A stretch of DNA of 64,000 bases from Agrobacterium pusense (lineage in GTDB: Bacteria; Pseudomonadota; Alphaproteobacteria; Rhizobiales; Rhizobiaceae): NCBI RefSeq assembly GCF_900102105.1, contig NZ_FNBB01000001.1, positions 310,001 through 374,000 on the forward strand. The letters are read 5' to 3'. Position numbers and translations under genes: made by a program. This document shows positions 45,418 to 55,353 of this stretch, piece after piece. Within the stretch, counting starts at the first letter, position 1. Every line of letters starts with the position of its first letter. Below the pieces are notes generated by a model that searched no databases, had not been told where the DNA came from, and saw only the letters and a program-made list of their open reading frames with translations.

Positions 45418-46923
45418 ATGGCATTGAAGCCGCCATCAAACATGAAGCCGACGCTCGACAAGGATCTCGACAAGATTACCCGTGTCGAAGAAGCGACGCT
45501 GCATGTCACACAGCAGCTTGCGGGCCTTGGCGCCGGCTTCATGTTCGTCGTTCTGGCGGCGGTCTTCGCCGGTGCTTTTGTCGTGGGCACTTCGGGCGCC
45601 GTCATCATCATCGCCGCCGTCGCCATCGGCGCCTATATGGCAATCAATATCGGCGCCAATGACGTGACGAACAATGTCGGCCCCGCGGTCGGTGCCAAGG
45701 CGATGCCGCTTGCCGTTGCGCTCATCATCGCCGCGATCTGCGAGATTGCGGGGGCGCTGATCACCGGCGGCAATGTCGTCGAAACCATTTCCAGCGGCAT
45801 CATCAACATCGAGACCATTCCCGACAGAACCGTTTTCTCCTGGGCAATGCTGTCTGCGCTTCTCGCCGCCGGCCTTCTCGTCAATATCTCGACCTGGACC
45901 AGAGCACCGATTTCAACCACTCATACGGTCGTGGGCGGAGTCGCGGGCGCGGGCATGGCCGCCTACGGAGCAAAAGCGGTGGACTGGCTGTCGCTCGGCA
46001 GCATCGCCTTCGCATGGGTCCTCGCGCCTTTCATCAGCGCCGCCATAGCCATCATCATCCTTGCTTTCATCAAGGAATTCATCATTTACCGCGAGGACAA
46101 GATTGGCGCGGCGCAGCGGTGGGTGCCGGTCCTCATCGGTTTGATGGCGGGTGTTTTCACGGCTTATCTCATCTGGGTCGGGTTGCGGCAGCTCATGCAT
46201 GTGTCGCTTGGCCACGCCAGCCTGATTGGGCTGGTGACCGGGCTTGTCGTCTGGCGGCTTGGCGTGCCGATCATCCGCAAGCAGTCGGAAGGACTGGAAA
46301 ACCGCAACCAGTCGCTTCGCATCCTGTTCCAGTGGCCGCTCGTTCTCGCCGCCGGCCTGATGTCCTTCGCGCATGGGGCTAATGACGTTTCGAACGCCAT
46401 TGGCCCAGTCGTGGCCATCGTGCGGGCCCTGCATGACGAGGCGGTGAGCACCTCTGCACGTGCGCCGCTGTGGGTGATGCTGGTCGGCGCCTTCGGGCTC
46501 TCCTGCGGTATCCTTCTTTATGGCCCACGCCTCATCCGCCTCGTCGGTGAGCAGATCACCAAGCTCAACCCGATGCGTGCCTTCTGCGTTTCGGTGGCAA
46601 CTGCGCTCACCGTTCTCGTCGCCTCGCGTTTTGGTCTGCCGGTCAGCACAACCCATACGGCGATCGGCGCGGTGTTCGGCGTCGGCTTTTTCCGCGAATG
46701 GTACACGCAATCGTCCCGCAGGCGACAGGATCTGGTCCAGGTTGGTGACGGCCGACCCCGCCGGTCTGACAAATATGCCGACAATCCTTCGGAGATACGC
46801 CGCCGATATCTTGTCCGCCGCTCCCACTTCATGACGATCATCGCCGCGTGGCTGGTCACCGTTCCCTCCAGTGCAGCGCTCGCGGCGCTGCTCTACTGGT
46901 TCATGTCCTTCCTCTTTCTCTAA
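45418..46923 (+). CDS. pit: Inorganic phosphate transporter, PiT family
   Basis: A 501-residue PHO4/PiT transporter for phosphate (as metal-phosphate) driven by protons. The two family repeats are visible: [11 protein letters not shown] at about residues 79-89 and [12 protein letters not shown] at about 319-330. About ten hydrophobic segments span the chain, with an intracellular loop around 205-225. Unlike in S. meliloti, where orfA (PhoU-like) precedes pit, no such gene is next to it here. It is followed by rsmE after 14 bp, so the two may be co-transcribed. Confidence 0.93.
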   Translation: MALKPPSNMKPTLDKDLDKITRVEEATLHVTQQLAGLGAGFMFVVLAAVFAGAFVVGTSGAVIIIAAVAIGAYMAINIGANDVTNNVGPAVGAKAMPLAVALIIAAICEIAGALITGGNVVETISSGIINIETIPDRTVFSWAMLSALLAAGLLVNISTWTRAPISTTHTVVGGVAGAGMAAYGAKAVDWLSLGSIAFAWVLAPFISAAIAIIILAFIKEFIIYREDKIGAAQRWVPVLIGLMAGVFTAYLIWVGLRQLMHVSLGHASLIGLVTGLVVWRLGVPIIRKQSEGLENRNQSLRILFQWPLVLAAGLMSFAHGANDVSNAIGPVVAIVRALHDEAVSTSARAPLWVMLVGAFGLSCGILLYGPRLIRLVGEQITKLNPMRAFCVSVATALTVLVASRFGLPVSTTHTAIGAVFGVGFFREWYTQSSRRRQDLVQVGDGRPRRSDKYADNPSEIRRRYLVRRSHFMTIIAAWLVTVPSSAALAALLYWFMSFLFL

Positions 46924-46937
46924 AGCCGAAAAATCCC

Positions 46938-47675
46938 ATGCGCGCCAATTTCCGGATGCAACGCCTGTATATCGAAGCCAGCCTTGCCGAAGGCGTCGCG
47001 CTGGAGGCGACCGCCGAACAGTTCAACTATCTCGCCAATGTGCTGCGGATGACCGATGGTGCGGAAATCCTGCTGTTCAACGGTCACGATGGCGAGTGGA
47101 AAGCGCAACTCGCCTTTCCGAGCCGCAAGAAGATCGTGCTCATCCCGCTCGAACAGACGCGGCCTCAGCCAAACCCCGCGGACCTGCATTATCTTTTCGC
47201 GCCGCTGAAAGTCGGGCGCATGGATTACCTGGTGCAGAAGGCGGTGGAGATGGGGGCCGGCCTGTTGCAGCCGGTGATGACACAGCATGTCCAAGGCAAG
47301 ATCCACAACACCGAAAAATTGCGCGCCAACGCCATCGAGGCCGCCGAGCAGTGCGGCATACTGTCCCTGCCCGAGGTGGCCGAGCCGGTGAAACTGAAGG
47401 ACATGCTGGACACCTGGCCCCACGACCGGCGCATCATCTATTGCGACGAAGGCGACACGGGGCAAAATCCGCTGCCGATCCTGCAGGCAGTGAAGGAACG
47501 CAAAATCGCATTGCTGGTGGGTCCGGAAGGTGGATTTTCGGAGGAAGAAAGGGAGCTTCTGCGCAGCCTCGACTTCGTCACCCCCATTCCGCTCGGGCCG
47601 CGCATTCTGAGGGCAGATACGGCTGCGGTTGCCGCACTGGCGGTCATTCAGGCCACGGTCGGCGACTGGAACTGA
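46938..47675 (+). CDS. rsmE: 16S rRNA (uracil(1498)-N(3))-methyltransferase
   Basis: A 245-residue SPOUT-class methyltransferase that methylates U1498 of 16S rRNA. The N-terminal PUA-like domain is followed by [20 protein letters not shown] at about 92-111, and the knot signatures [11 protein letters not shown] near 194 and [18 protein letters not shown] near 217-235 form the SAM site. I took the ATG at 46938 (MRANFRM); the frame to 46848 overlaps the pit gene. It lies 118 bp before gshA. Confidence 0.95.
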   Translation: MRANFRMQRLYIEASLAEGVALEATAEQFNYLANVLRMTDGAEILLFNGHDGEWKAQLAFPSRKKIVLIPLEQTRPQPNPADLHYLFAPLKVGRMDYLVQKAVEMGAGLLQPVMTQHVQGKIHNTEKLRANAIEAAEQCGILSLPEVAEPVKLKDMLDTWPHDRRIIYCDEGDTGQNPLPILQAVKERKIALLVGPEGGFSEEERELLRSLDFVTPIPLGPRILRADTAAVAALAVIQATVGDWN

Positions 47676-47792
47676 ATGCTCCGTTGCTCTTCATGCATCT
47701 TTAAAAGAAATTCATTTGCCTCCAGCTACGATACGGCCCTATCTGCCAATCATATGCCTCGCCGCAACAGAGACGTCATAACAAGGTAAGCC

Positions 47793-49166
47793 ATGGCACG
47801 CGACACGACCGACCAGACCCCCCTTTCCTCCGTTACGGAGCTTACCGATTATCTGGCGGGCGGTAACAAAGCTGAAGCCGATTTCCGTATCGGCACCGAG
47901 CACGAAAAATTCGCCTTTTTCCGCGAGAACAACCGGCCGGTTCCTTATTTCGGCGATGCCAGCATTTCCGCACTTTTGAAGGGCATGCAGGAGAAGCTCG
48001 GCTGGGACCCGATAATGGACGGTGAAAACATCATCGGCCTCGGCGAACAGCACGGCATGGGTGCCATCTCCATCGAACCGGGCGGGCAGTTCGAACTTTC
48101 GGGCGCGCCGCTTGAGAACCTGCACCAGACCTGCAAGGAATCCAACCAGCATCTGGCGACGCTGCGCGAAGTGGCAGAGCCGATGGGCATCCGTTTCCTC
48201 GGCATCGGCGGCAGCCCGCTGTGGACCTTTGACGAAACGCCACGCATGCCGAAATCGCGCTACGCGATCATGACGCGCTACATGCCGAAAGTCGGGACCA
48301 AGGGTCTCGACATGATGTACCGCACCTGCACCATTCAGGTTAATCTCGACTTTTCATCCGAAGCCGACATGCGTCAGAAGATGCGCGTTTCCATGAAGCT
48401 GCAGTCTCTGGCAACGGCGCTTTTCGCCTCATCGCCCTTTACGGAGGGCAAGCCGAACGGTCTTCTCTCGTGGCGCGGCGATATCTGGCGCGATACTGAC
48501 AATCGCCGCTCGGGCGTCTTGCCCTTCACCTTCAACGAGGATTTCGGGTTCAAGGACTATGTGGAATGGGCGCTCGACGTGCCGATGTATTTCATCGTGC
48601 GCGACGGCAAATACCATGATTGCACTCATGTGACCTTCCGTCAGTTCATGAATGGTGCGCTCAAGGGCGAAATCGCCGCATGGGAACCGACCATGGGTGA
48701 CTGGACGAACCATCTCTCCACCCTGTTCCCCGATGTGCGCCTGAAGCGTTTTCTGGAAATGCGCGGCGCCGACGGCGGCCCGTGGAGACGCATATGCGCC
48801 CTGCCAGCCTTCTGGGTCGGCCTTCTCTACGATCGGCAAGCGCTGGACGCTGCCGACGCACTGACGGCGGCCTGGAGCTTCGACGAGGTCATCGCCCTTC
48901 GTGATGCGGTTCCGGCCAAGGGACTGAATGCCGAAATCGCCGGCAAGCCGCTTCTCGGTATCGCGCGCGAAGTGCTCGATATTTCCCGCACCGGACTGAA
49001 AAACCGCAACCGGCTGAATGGCGAAGGTCAGGACGAGACCGTATTCCTGTCCTCGCTGGACGAGGTATTGGCGAAGAAAACGACACTCGCCGAAGACTTG
49101 CTGGCGCTTTACAATGGCCGCTGGGGCGGCTCGGTTCTTCCTGTGTTCGAGGAATACCAGTATTAA
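47793..49166 (+). CDS. gshA: Glutamate-cysteine ligase
   Basis: A 457-residue ligase of the proteobacterial/plant GCS2 type. It makes gamma-glutamylcysteine, the first and limiting step of glutathione synthesis. RIGTEHEKFAF at residues 32-42 and GAISIEPGGQFELSG near 91-105 are signature segments, and the RTCTIQVNLDF strand lies near 180. Two regulatory Cys residues of the plant redox switch are not identifiable here. It lies downstream of rsmE and upstream of the convergent DUF1127 gene. Confidence 0.94.
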   Translation: MARDTTDQTPLSSVTELTDYLAGGNKAEADFRIGTEHEKFAFFRENNRPVPYFGDASISALLKGMQEKLGWDPIMDGENIIGLGEQHGMGAISIEPGGQFELSGAPLENLHQTCKESNQHLATLREVAEPMGIRFLGIGGSPLWTFDETPRMPKSRYAIMTRYMPKVGTKGLDMMYRTCTIQVNLDFSSEADMRQKMRVSMKLQSLATALFASSPFTEGKPNGLLSWRGDIWRDTDNRRSGVLPFTFNEDFGFKDYVEWALDVPMYFIVRDGKYHDCTHVTFRQFMNGALKGEIAAWEPTMGDWTNHLSTLFPDVRLKRFLEMRGADGGPWRRICALPAFWVGLLYDRQALDAADALTAAWSFDEVIALRDAVPAKGLNAEIAGKPLLGIAREVLDISRTGLKNRNRLNGEGQDETVFLSSLDEVLAKKTTLAEDLLALYNGRWGGSVLPVFEEYQY

Positions 49167-49221
49167 AACCAGCGGAACCGCTTCGGGTTTCGCGAGAGCG
49201 CCAATCGCAGACATAAAAAAA

Positions 49222-49252
49222 CCCGGTGCGGCCGAGGGGGCCTGACACCGGG
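49222..49252 (-). terminator. Terminator candidate between gshA and DUF1127 genes
   Basis: CCCGGTG (49222-49228) and CACCGGG (49246-49252) form 7-bp arms. An AAAAAA run lies to the left, so on the minus strand the hairpin is followed by a T-run, which would stop the leftward DUF1127 transcript. It lies 55 bp after the gshA stop, so it may serve both genes. Confidence 0.6.
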
Positions 49253-49344
49253 CAAAGGCAGGGCTATTGGCAAATCACCCTGCGGGGAAACCTTTCGGCT
49301 GGAGGGCCTCTCCGGCAGCTGGAGGCCTGCCGGATGGCGCTATT

Positions 49345-49626
49345 TCAAAGGGTCTTGAACCGTGTTACGGCCCGTCGACGTGCCGCGCGGGTCAGATGAG
49401 CGGTGGGATCTTCCAGCAGGCCCGTGTTGAGGGCGTCGCTGACGTCCGATCTTGCCAGGCCGATATCGGCGAGAAGACGATCATCCAGCTCGGTGAGGCC
49501 ATTCGCCACGATACGATTGTAAATGCGCTGCACGAAGGTCTTGACGCGGAAAGCGACGCGGCGGAACGTATCGTTCGGCCGTGCTGTTGCAAGTTCCAGT
49601 TCCATTCTCCGTTCTGCCGTGCGCAT
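49345..49626 (-). CDS. DUF1127 family small protein
   Basis: A 93-residue basic protein with the DUF1127 motif in the centre (LTELDDRLLADIGLARSDV, about 44-62), here with extra residues on both sides. Short DUF1127 proteins in Agrobacterium affect phosphate and carbon metabolism by RNA binding in characterised cases; the longer ones are less studied. It is divergent from the downstream LysR gene, with 203 bp between them. Start uncertain, as two Met codons lie nearby. Confidence 0.75.
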   Translation of the reverse strand: MRTAERRMELELATARPNDTFRRVAFRVKTFVQRIYNRIVANGLTELDDRLLADIGLARSDVSDALNTGLLEDPTAHLTRAARRRAVTRFKTL

Positions 49627-49829
49627 GACACTTATCCTTTCGTAACGGCACGATGCGGCACCGCCCCCGGCGCACCACGCGCGAGAAGCTGCCTCGGGTT
49701 GGGGGCCTGACGTTTCGCCGGCCCGGGGTTGAGATTGATTTGCTTGGTGTCAAAATGTCGCAAGACTATTGATCAGTCCAACGAATGTTTCTAATGTAAG
49801 ACATCAATCATTCTGATGGATGACCATCC

Positions 49830-50780
49830 ATGTCTGCACCTCTCGACATAGACCAGCTGCACACCTTCATCGCCATCGTCGACACGGGCAGCTTCACCAA
49901 GGCCGCAGACCGCGTTTTCAAGACACAGTCCGCCGTCTCGATGCAGATGCGACGGCTGGAAGAACGCATCGGCAAACAGCTCTTCGCCAAGGACGGGCGG
50001 GGCAACCGCCTGACGGCGGAAGGCGAAAAGCTGATGAACTATGCCCGCCGTATCATCCGCCTCAATAACGAGGCGATCGCCGCCTTCGATGACAACCGGC
50101 TGGAGGGCACGCTGCGCATCGGCACGCCCGATGACTATGCCGACCGTTACATGCCCGAGATCATCGGGCGTTTCGCGAAGACTCATCCGAATGTCGAGCT
50201 TTACATCGTCTGCGAGCCGTCGGTTAGCCTTGCGGAAAAAATGGCGCGCGGCGAACTGGATATCGCTCTCGTCACCCACAATCCGCGGGCCCGCTCGTCG
50301 GATGTGGTGCGCACCGAACCGCTGTGCTGGGTCGCTTCCGCCAACCATCCGCTGAAGGACGATGCCCCGGTGCCCCTCGCCGTCGGACGACGTGACTGCC
50401 ACTGGCGCCAGCTCGCCTGTTCGGCGCTCGATGCCGACGGGCGCGATTACCAGGTGCTGTTCACCAGCTGGTCTTCAACCGTCGTTGCCGCCGCCGTGCT
50501 GGCGGGCATGGCTGTTTCGGTGCTGCCGGAATCGGCGCTGCGCACCGGCATGAAGGTTCTGACCGCCGCAGACGGCTTCCCGCCGCTGCCGCCGGTGCAG
50601 ATCGGCCTGATGAAACGACCGGGCCTTTCCCCATCGCTGGTGAATGCCATCACCGACCATATCACCGCCTGCCTCGACAATATCTCACCGATGAGCGTGG
50701 TCGACGAGATGGACAGCGATGTGAAGACCTATCCGAAGATGCCGCGCCTGCGCGCCGGGCATATGCTGCCGGGCTGGTAG
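49830..50780 (+). CDS. LysR-family transcriptional regulator
   Basis: A 316-residue LysR protein with a classical N-terminal winged HTH (IDQLHTFIAIVDTGSFTKAA then QSAVSMQMRRLEERIGKQL) and an effector domain from residue 90 to 290. A PPVQIGLMKRPG strand lies near the C-terminus. The target is unknown. The start codon lies in an inverted repeat (ATGGAT-GACC-ATCCAT, 49816-49831). It lies next to gshA and DUF1127, and a link to redox control is conceivable but unproven. Confidence 0.87.
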   Translation: MSAPLDIDQLHTFIAIVDTGSFTKAADRVFKTQSAVSMQMRRLEERIGKQLFAKDGRGNRLTAEGEKLMNYARRIIRLNNEAIAAFDDNRLEGTLRIGTPDDYADRYMPEIIGRFAKTHPNVELYIVCEPSVSLAEKMARGELDIALVTHNPRARSSDVVRTEPLCWVASANHPLKDDAPVPLAVGRRDCHWRQLACSALDADGRDYQVLFTSWSSTVVAAAVLAGMAVSVLPESALRTGMKVLTAADGFPPLPPVQIGLMKRPGLSPSLVNAITDHITACLDNISPMSVVDEMDSDVKTYPKMPRLRAGHMLPGW

Positions 50781-50832
50781 TCCGGCGGCGGATCGTGGAG
50801 CGCCCCCTGCTGACAAGCCGGTCTGAACGCGC

Positions 50833-53271
50833 CTATCGCGCGCGCAGCGTCGCTACCGCCAGCAGCGTATCGCCGCTGATTCCCGCAGAGCCGCTGCCAT
50901 TGAACAGCATCATGATGGGATCTGTGGTGTTCTGCGCGTTGTCATACATGACGGTAAAACGCGCGACGAGCTTCTTTACCTTTTCCGGGTCCTGAAAATC
51001 CTTGATGTCGAAGTATTTCTTCATCACCGCCACCTGCGTATCGACCGGGGCATTGCCGAGTTCGTCAGGAATGCCGAAGGTGGTGTTGATGAAACTCTGG
51101 ATCGCGGTATCGGCAAGAATGGAATAATAGGACGTCGTGCCTGCCGCGATGCGCTTGAAATAAAGCGCCAGACGGACGCCGGCATTCTCTTCGCCCGCCT
51201 GCGTCTCCAGGGTCTGGGTCAGATAATTGTCCAGTGTCTCGTAGAGACCGCGCCGTGTCTGGATCAGGCTGCGGTCTTCGTGAAGGATATTGCCGTCAGA
51301 ATCGAAGTTGAAGGCGGTGACGAGACGGCGGAAGACCGGATCCATTTCCTTGTTGAGATAGCTTTCGCCATCATCCAGTTTCGACGAGAACATCTTCTGC
51401 AGCTGTTCCTTCGTCACAGTTTTGGGATCGATGCCAAGCGATTCCATCGCGAATTCCGTAAGACGATCATTGCTCAGAAAATCCTTGAGCGTCTTGATCT
51501 TCTGCATCTCGCCCGTGAAATATTCCGCCTCCTTCTTGGCGGTTTCCTTGTCTTTCTCAGTGCCGAAAGCCGACTTCTTCTTGATGTAGTCAGCCGACAT
51601 GGTCTGCATCTCGATTTCCGACTGTGCCAGCACCGGGGAGCCCAGACTTCCGTCCGGTGCGAAGTTGAAAAGCTCCGCCAGTTTGACATAGCGCTCGTCT
51701 TTCAGCGTATAGACGTAGCTCTTTTTGTCCTGAAGATCGCTGGTGAGGACCTTGCGGATATCCGCCGCATTCACCTTGGCCGGATCGAGGCCGACGGCCT
51801 TCAGCGCATAATTATAGACTGCGCTGCTGTCGAGGAAATCCTTGACGGACGTGACGCTTCTAATGTCACTCTTGAATAAGGTCAGCGCCTTCTCGTCGGC
51901 GGCGTCATCCTTTTCGCCGTAATGGGTCATGTAGCCGCTTGTCGTGGTCGCGGTCTGCAGCGTCGTCTGCGGCGTCGTGCCGTCGGCAAGCGTTCCGTCC
52001 GTCTTGAAATTGAACGCGTTCCTCATGGCGAGGTAGCGCTTGTCGTTCTTGCCGAAAGTCGCGATGTAATTGTTCGGGTCGTTCAGGTCGCTGGTCAGGA
52101 TGTTCTCGATCGTCGCCGTCACGATCGTCAGGTCGTTAAGGTCAAAGGCAACCTTGATATAGTTGAGGAGACGCGTATCCGAGAGCAGTTCGTCCACGGT
52201 CTTGATCGAACCGATCTTCGATTCGAAATAGTCGCGGTTCAGCGTGGCGACCGTCGGCGTTACGCGCGGTGCGCTGCTGATGTAGGCATCCGTCATCACC
52301 TTGATATTGTCAGCTTTCTGCGCCCCGCCGGCGGCAACGGTGCCATCGTTTTTGAATTCGAAGGCGGCGGCGAGCTGTGCCATCTTGTTATATTGGGTAA
52401 CGGCATTTGAAAGCGTCGTCTGTTCTGCGGTGATCGCGGCAAGCTTCGCTTCCCACTCGCTCTTGGGTGGCAACACGGCTTCGAGCTGCGTCAGCTGGTC
52501 CTGCCTGGTAACTTTTTCCGCCTCGAGCGCCGTGCGCTGCTCGTCTGTCAGTTCCGTTCCCGCGAGCGAAGTGTCGATTGCGGCGATCCGCGCCGTGACC
52601 TCCGCGTGCAGTTCGATATTACCCTTCATGGTCAGCTTTTCGACCGCATCATTATAGGCAGCGCCAAATTTCTGATTGAGGTAGCTGTCGGGATCGGCGA
52701 TGTCGCTCGTCATCAATCCCCGGATATGGGAATAGGTATAGGTCTTCTCATCGATGCTGAAGACCTGAAATATATAGGCGCGGGCCCTGTCGTTCTGGAG
52801 CAGCTGATCAACGTTGGTGACCGTGCCGATGATCGCCTTGTAATAGCGGGTCTCTTCGGCAAGGCTGTCATCCATGTCGGTGATCGACGTCCCGTAGAGC
52901 CCGATCATCTTGTCGAGCTGTGCCTCCGTCTGAACCGTCTTTGTCGACGCCGTGAAATTGAAGGCAGCGGCGAACTCCCGATACCGCTCGTCGGTCAGCT
53001 TGTTGGCGAAGCTGTTCTGGTCGTTCAGGTCGCTCTCCAGCACCTTTTTCATGAAAGCCTTGGCATAGGTCATCTCGCCGAGGCCGAAGGCATCCATGGC
53101 ATAGGAATAGAGCTGATAGTTATCGAGGAATTCATCGACGCTTTTCACATTGCCGATGTTTTCCTTGTAATATTTCGTCTGACGCTCGGTGATTGCCTGC
53201 TGCGACACGCGCGAAATGCTTGTCTTCATATCGCGGTTGATGAGGTCGTAGCTGAGATAAGTCGATACCAT
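50833..53271 (-). CDS. DUF1217 family protein with six tandem modules
   Basis: An 812-residue helical protein that lacks a signal peptide. A segment of about 80-90 residues recurs about six times, each with the pattern Y(F)-x-I-x-x-(V/I)-x-(S/T)-(V/L)-x-(D/E)-(F/L)-L, then SDL-DxxS/NY, then a YxxLAxAFNF ending. Modules start near residues 19, 155, 350, 475, 570 and 690. A coiled-coil region (about 255-310) interrupts module 2. DUF1217 genes often sit in rhizobial flagellar clusters, but no flagellar gene is near here. I took the ATG at 53271 (MVSTYLS); the ORF to 53349 lacks family character. Confidence 0.83.
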   Translation of the reverse strand: MVSTYLSYDLINRDMKTSISRVSQQAITERQTKYYKENIGNVKSVDEFLDNYQLYSYAMDAFGLGEMTYAKAFMKKVLESDLNDQNSFANKLTDERYREFAAAFNFTASTKTVQTEAQLDKMIGLYGTSITDMDDSLAEETRYYKAIIGTVTNVDQLLQNDRARAYIFQVFSIDEKTYTYSHIRGLMTSDIADPDSYLNQKFGAAYNDAVEKLTMKGNIELHAEVTARIAAIDTSLAGTELTDEQRTALEAEKVTRQDQLTQLEAVLPPKSEWEAKLAAITAEQTTLSNAVTQYNKMAQLAAAFEFKNDGTVAAGGAQKADNIKVMTDAYISSAPRVTPTVATLNRDYFESKIGSIKTVDELLSDTRLLNYIKVAFDLNDLTIVTATIENILTSDLNDPNNYIATFGKNDKRYLAMRNAFNFKTDGTLADGTTPQTTLQTATTTSGYMTHYGEKDDAADEKALTLFKSDIRSVTSVKDFLDSSAVYNYALKAVGLDPAKVNAADIRKVLTSDLQDKKSYVYTLKDERYVKLAELFNFAPDGSLGSPVLAQSEIEMQTMSADYIKKKSAFGTEKDKETAKKEAEYFTGEMQKIKTLKDFLSNDRLTEFAMESLGIDPKTVTKEQLQKMFSSKLDDGESYLNKEMDPVFRRLVTAFNFDSDGNILHEDRSLIQTRRGLYETLDNYLTQTLETQAGEENAGVRLALYFKRIAAGTTSYYSILADTAIQSFINTTFGIPDELGNAPVDTQVAVMKKYFDIKDFQDPEKVKKLVARFTVMYDNAQNTTDPIMMLFNGSGSAGISGDTLLAVATLRAR

Positions 53272-53637
53272 CCGAATGCCCCCTGGAGCCTCGCTCGTCC
53301 CCGTGGAACGTCGAAACTCCGCTTTGAATCCGCCCTGCCGTGCCTCCATCCGGAAGCGCGGCAGGGCCCGACGCGACTATGCAGGACGCGCCTTGCCCGG
53401 AGCTTGAAAGAGCACAATTTCGACCGGGATAAAAACCGCATTGTCCCGATCTCCTTTACCCAAGCGAAACCATGCCACAGTGTGTTTTGCTAACCATTTG
53501 GGAATGCAAAGTTTTCTTAACCGCGATTTTTAAGCAGTCTCGAACAGGCGGCGGATATTCTCCTGACATCAGAGGACGAAAAGTCCCGATGAGAAGACCG
53601 GAAACCGGCTCTCAGGTAAAACAAGGGTAGAATAAAC
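53272..53637. other. Intergenic region between DUF1217 and DUF6101 genes
   Basis: About 366 bp without a gene I can support. It must hold the divergent promoters of both neighbours. An AT-rich part near 53500-53530 (AAAGTTTTCTTAACC) is the likely promoter area, but I find no clear -35/-10 pair, repeat or hairpin. Confidence 0.4.
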
Positions 53638-54204
53638 ATGACCAAGACCGTTCTGAAGCCCGACTGGGCCGTCGCCACTCTCAGGTTAGACCCGGCACGT
53701 TTTCCGCAACAGGTCACCTATGGAAAAGGCAATGGCGCGACCGATGTCGCCGTCACCCTCGATGAACGGGGCGCCGTTCTGAGAAAGGTTCTGTCCTCTT
53801 CCGGCCTGCCTCTGTCCTTCGCCCTGCCTGCCCGCGCCTTCAAGGGTGTTGCCGCCCGCGCCATCGACCATGGTGACGGGCAGGTGACGGTGACTCTCGA
53901 ACTGCATCACGACGATCCGGATCTTTGCGTTCCGCTTCTCGTCGCCCACGATCTGTGCGATATCGCCGCCGACTGGCGCAGCTGGTCCGAGGCCTACCGC
54001 ATTCCCATGCTGATGGTGGAAGCCGATGGCGTCGCCCGTCCGCTGGAAGAACATCTCGGCAAGGTGCGCACCCAGAATACCCGTCCGCGCCGCCGCCATT
54101 CCTATTTCGCGGAGCGCCGCCCGCGCTTCCTCGTTCGCCGTTCCACCGGTTCGCTCGGCATGAGCATGAAGATCGAGGGCAAGGAAATCATCGCCCGCAA
54201 CTGA
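53638..54204 (+). CDS. DUF6101 family protein
   Basis: A 188-residue protein that I match to the alphaproteobacterial DUF6101 group by its VTYGKGNGATDVAVTLDERGAV start and the basic end (RPRRRHSYFAERRPRFLVRR). It is predicted to be soluble, of mixed alpha/beta type, and has no signal peptide. The function is unknown. It is closed by the bidirectional terminator at 54225-54259 that it shares with ubiA. Confidence 0.78.
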   Translation: MTKTVLKPDWAVATLRLDPARFPQQVTYGKGNGATDVAVTLDERGAVLRKVLSSSGLPLSFALPARAFKGVAARAIDHGDGQVTVTLELHHDDPDLCVPLLVAHDLCDIAADWRSWSEAYRIPMLMVEADGVARPLEEHLGKVRTQNTRPRRRHSYFAERRPRFLVRRSTGSLGMSMKIEGKEIIARN

Positions 54205-54224
54205 TCTTCTTCAATCCAGAACAC

Positions 54225-54259
54225 AAAAGCCCGGCGCGGATGACGCGACCGGGCTTTTT
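54225..54259. terminator. Bidirectional terminator between DUF6101 and ubiA
   Basis: AAAAGCCCGG and CCGGGCTTTT form perfect 10-bp arms around a 14-nt loop that can fold further (CGCG/CGCG), followed by TTTTTC. It lies 20 bp after the rightward gene and 22 bp after the leftward ubiA stop. Confidence 0.9.
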
Positions 54260-54280
54260 CGTATTCGCTATCCCAGCAGC

Positions 54281-55234
54281 TTACGCCAGCAGCAGCGGCA
54301 GAATGAGCCCTGCGAAAATCAGCACGCCGACGCGGTTGTTGGATTTGAACAGCACGAGACACTGGTCAACGTCATCGATATCAAGCACCCATACCTGCCG
54401 GAACAGCATGAGAGCCGCGGCGGCAAGTCCGCTATAGGCAATGACGTTAACACCCGCCGTCCAGAACGACAGGAACATCATGGCAAGGGCTGTGCCATAA
54501 AGGAAAACCAGCCAGCGATGTGTGTTTTCTCCAAACAGGAGGGCGGTAGAACCGATGCCCACCGCCGTGTCATCTTCCTTGTCCTGGTGGGCGTAGATTG
54601 TATCATAACCGATCGTCCAGGCGATGGAGCCGACATAAAGCAGGACAGCCGGCCAGGCAATCGATCCGAACTGCCCCGCCCAGCCCATCAGCGCGCCCCA
54701 GGAAAAGGCAAGGCCGAGGAAAAATTGCGGCCAGTTGGTGAAGCGCTTGGCGAAGGGATAGATCGCCACGAAGAACAGCGAGAACATACCGGTTGCGATT
54801 GCGAAACTGTTGAACTGCAGGAGGACGACCAGCCCGGCAAGCGCCTGCAGGACGATGAAGACCTTGGCCTGTCCGCGGCTCACCCGGCCCGACGGCAGCG
54901 GTCGCGAGCGGGTGCGCGCCACTGCCATGTCGATCTTGTGGTCGGCCAGATCATTATAGGTGCAGCCCGCGCCGCGCATCGCCACCGAGCCGATGAAGAA
55001 CAGCACTAGATGCCAGAGCAGCGTGCCCCAGGAAAAGCCGCCGGTCGCCACCGCCGCGTTGGCCGCGAGGGCTGCGGACCAGAAGCATGGCCACATCAGC
55101 AATTGCCAGCCGATGGGTCGATCCCACCGGGCCAGCTGCGCATAGGGCCAGAGGGGCCTCGGCAAAATCCGATAGACCCAGTTATTGGATGGCGCGTCGG
55201 AGACGCGGTCTGACAAATCGCTGTGGTGAACCAT
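54281..55234 (-). CDS. ubiA: 4-hydroxybenzoate octaprenyltransferase
   Basis: A 317-residue membrane prenyltransferase of ubiquinone biosynthesis. The first Asp-rich motif NDLADHKID is at about 94-102, and the second is DTIYAHQDKEDD near 205-216; both bind Mg-prenyl diphosphate. Around eight hydrophobic helices fill the rest. Chain length of the natural substrate (decaprenyl in Agrobacterium) is lineage knowledge. It precedes mipA-like gene's terminator region and has no other operon partner. Confidence 0.94.
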   Translation of the reverse strand: MVHHSDLSDRVSDAPSNNWVYRILPRPLWPYAQLARWDRPIGWQLLMWPCFWSAALAANAAVATGGFSWGTLLWHLVLFFIGSVAMRGAGCTYNDLADHKIDMAVARTRSRPLPSGRVSRGQAKVFIVLQALAGLVVLLQFNSFAIATGMFSLFFVAIYPFAKRFTNWPQFFLGLAFSWGALMGWAGQFGSIAWPAVLLYVGSIAWTIGYDTIYAHQDKEDDTAVGIGSTALLFGENTHRWLVFLYGTALAMMFLSFWTAGVNVIAYSGLAAAALMLFRQVWVLDIDDVDQCLVLFKSNNRVGVLIFAGLILPLLLA

Positions 55235-55298
55235 GGGATGGTTCTACAGCATCAGCCGTAAAATCGGAATGGATTTCAGCAGCCGACCGTACACGCAG

Positions 55299-55331
55299 AA
55301 AAGCCCCGCAGCGGTTCGCGGCGGGGCTTTT
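55299..55331 (-). terminator. Terminator after the MipA/OmpV gene
   Basis: Perfect 11-bp arms AAAAGCCCCGC and GCGGGGCTTTT around an 11-nt loop. It lies 23 bp past the stop codon of the leftward MipA/OmpV gene and ends its transcript before ubiA. Confidence 0.88.
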
Positions 55332-55353
55332 CAGGAGCATATCTCCACTCGTG

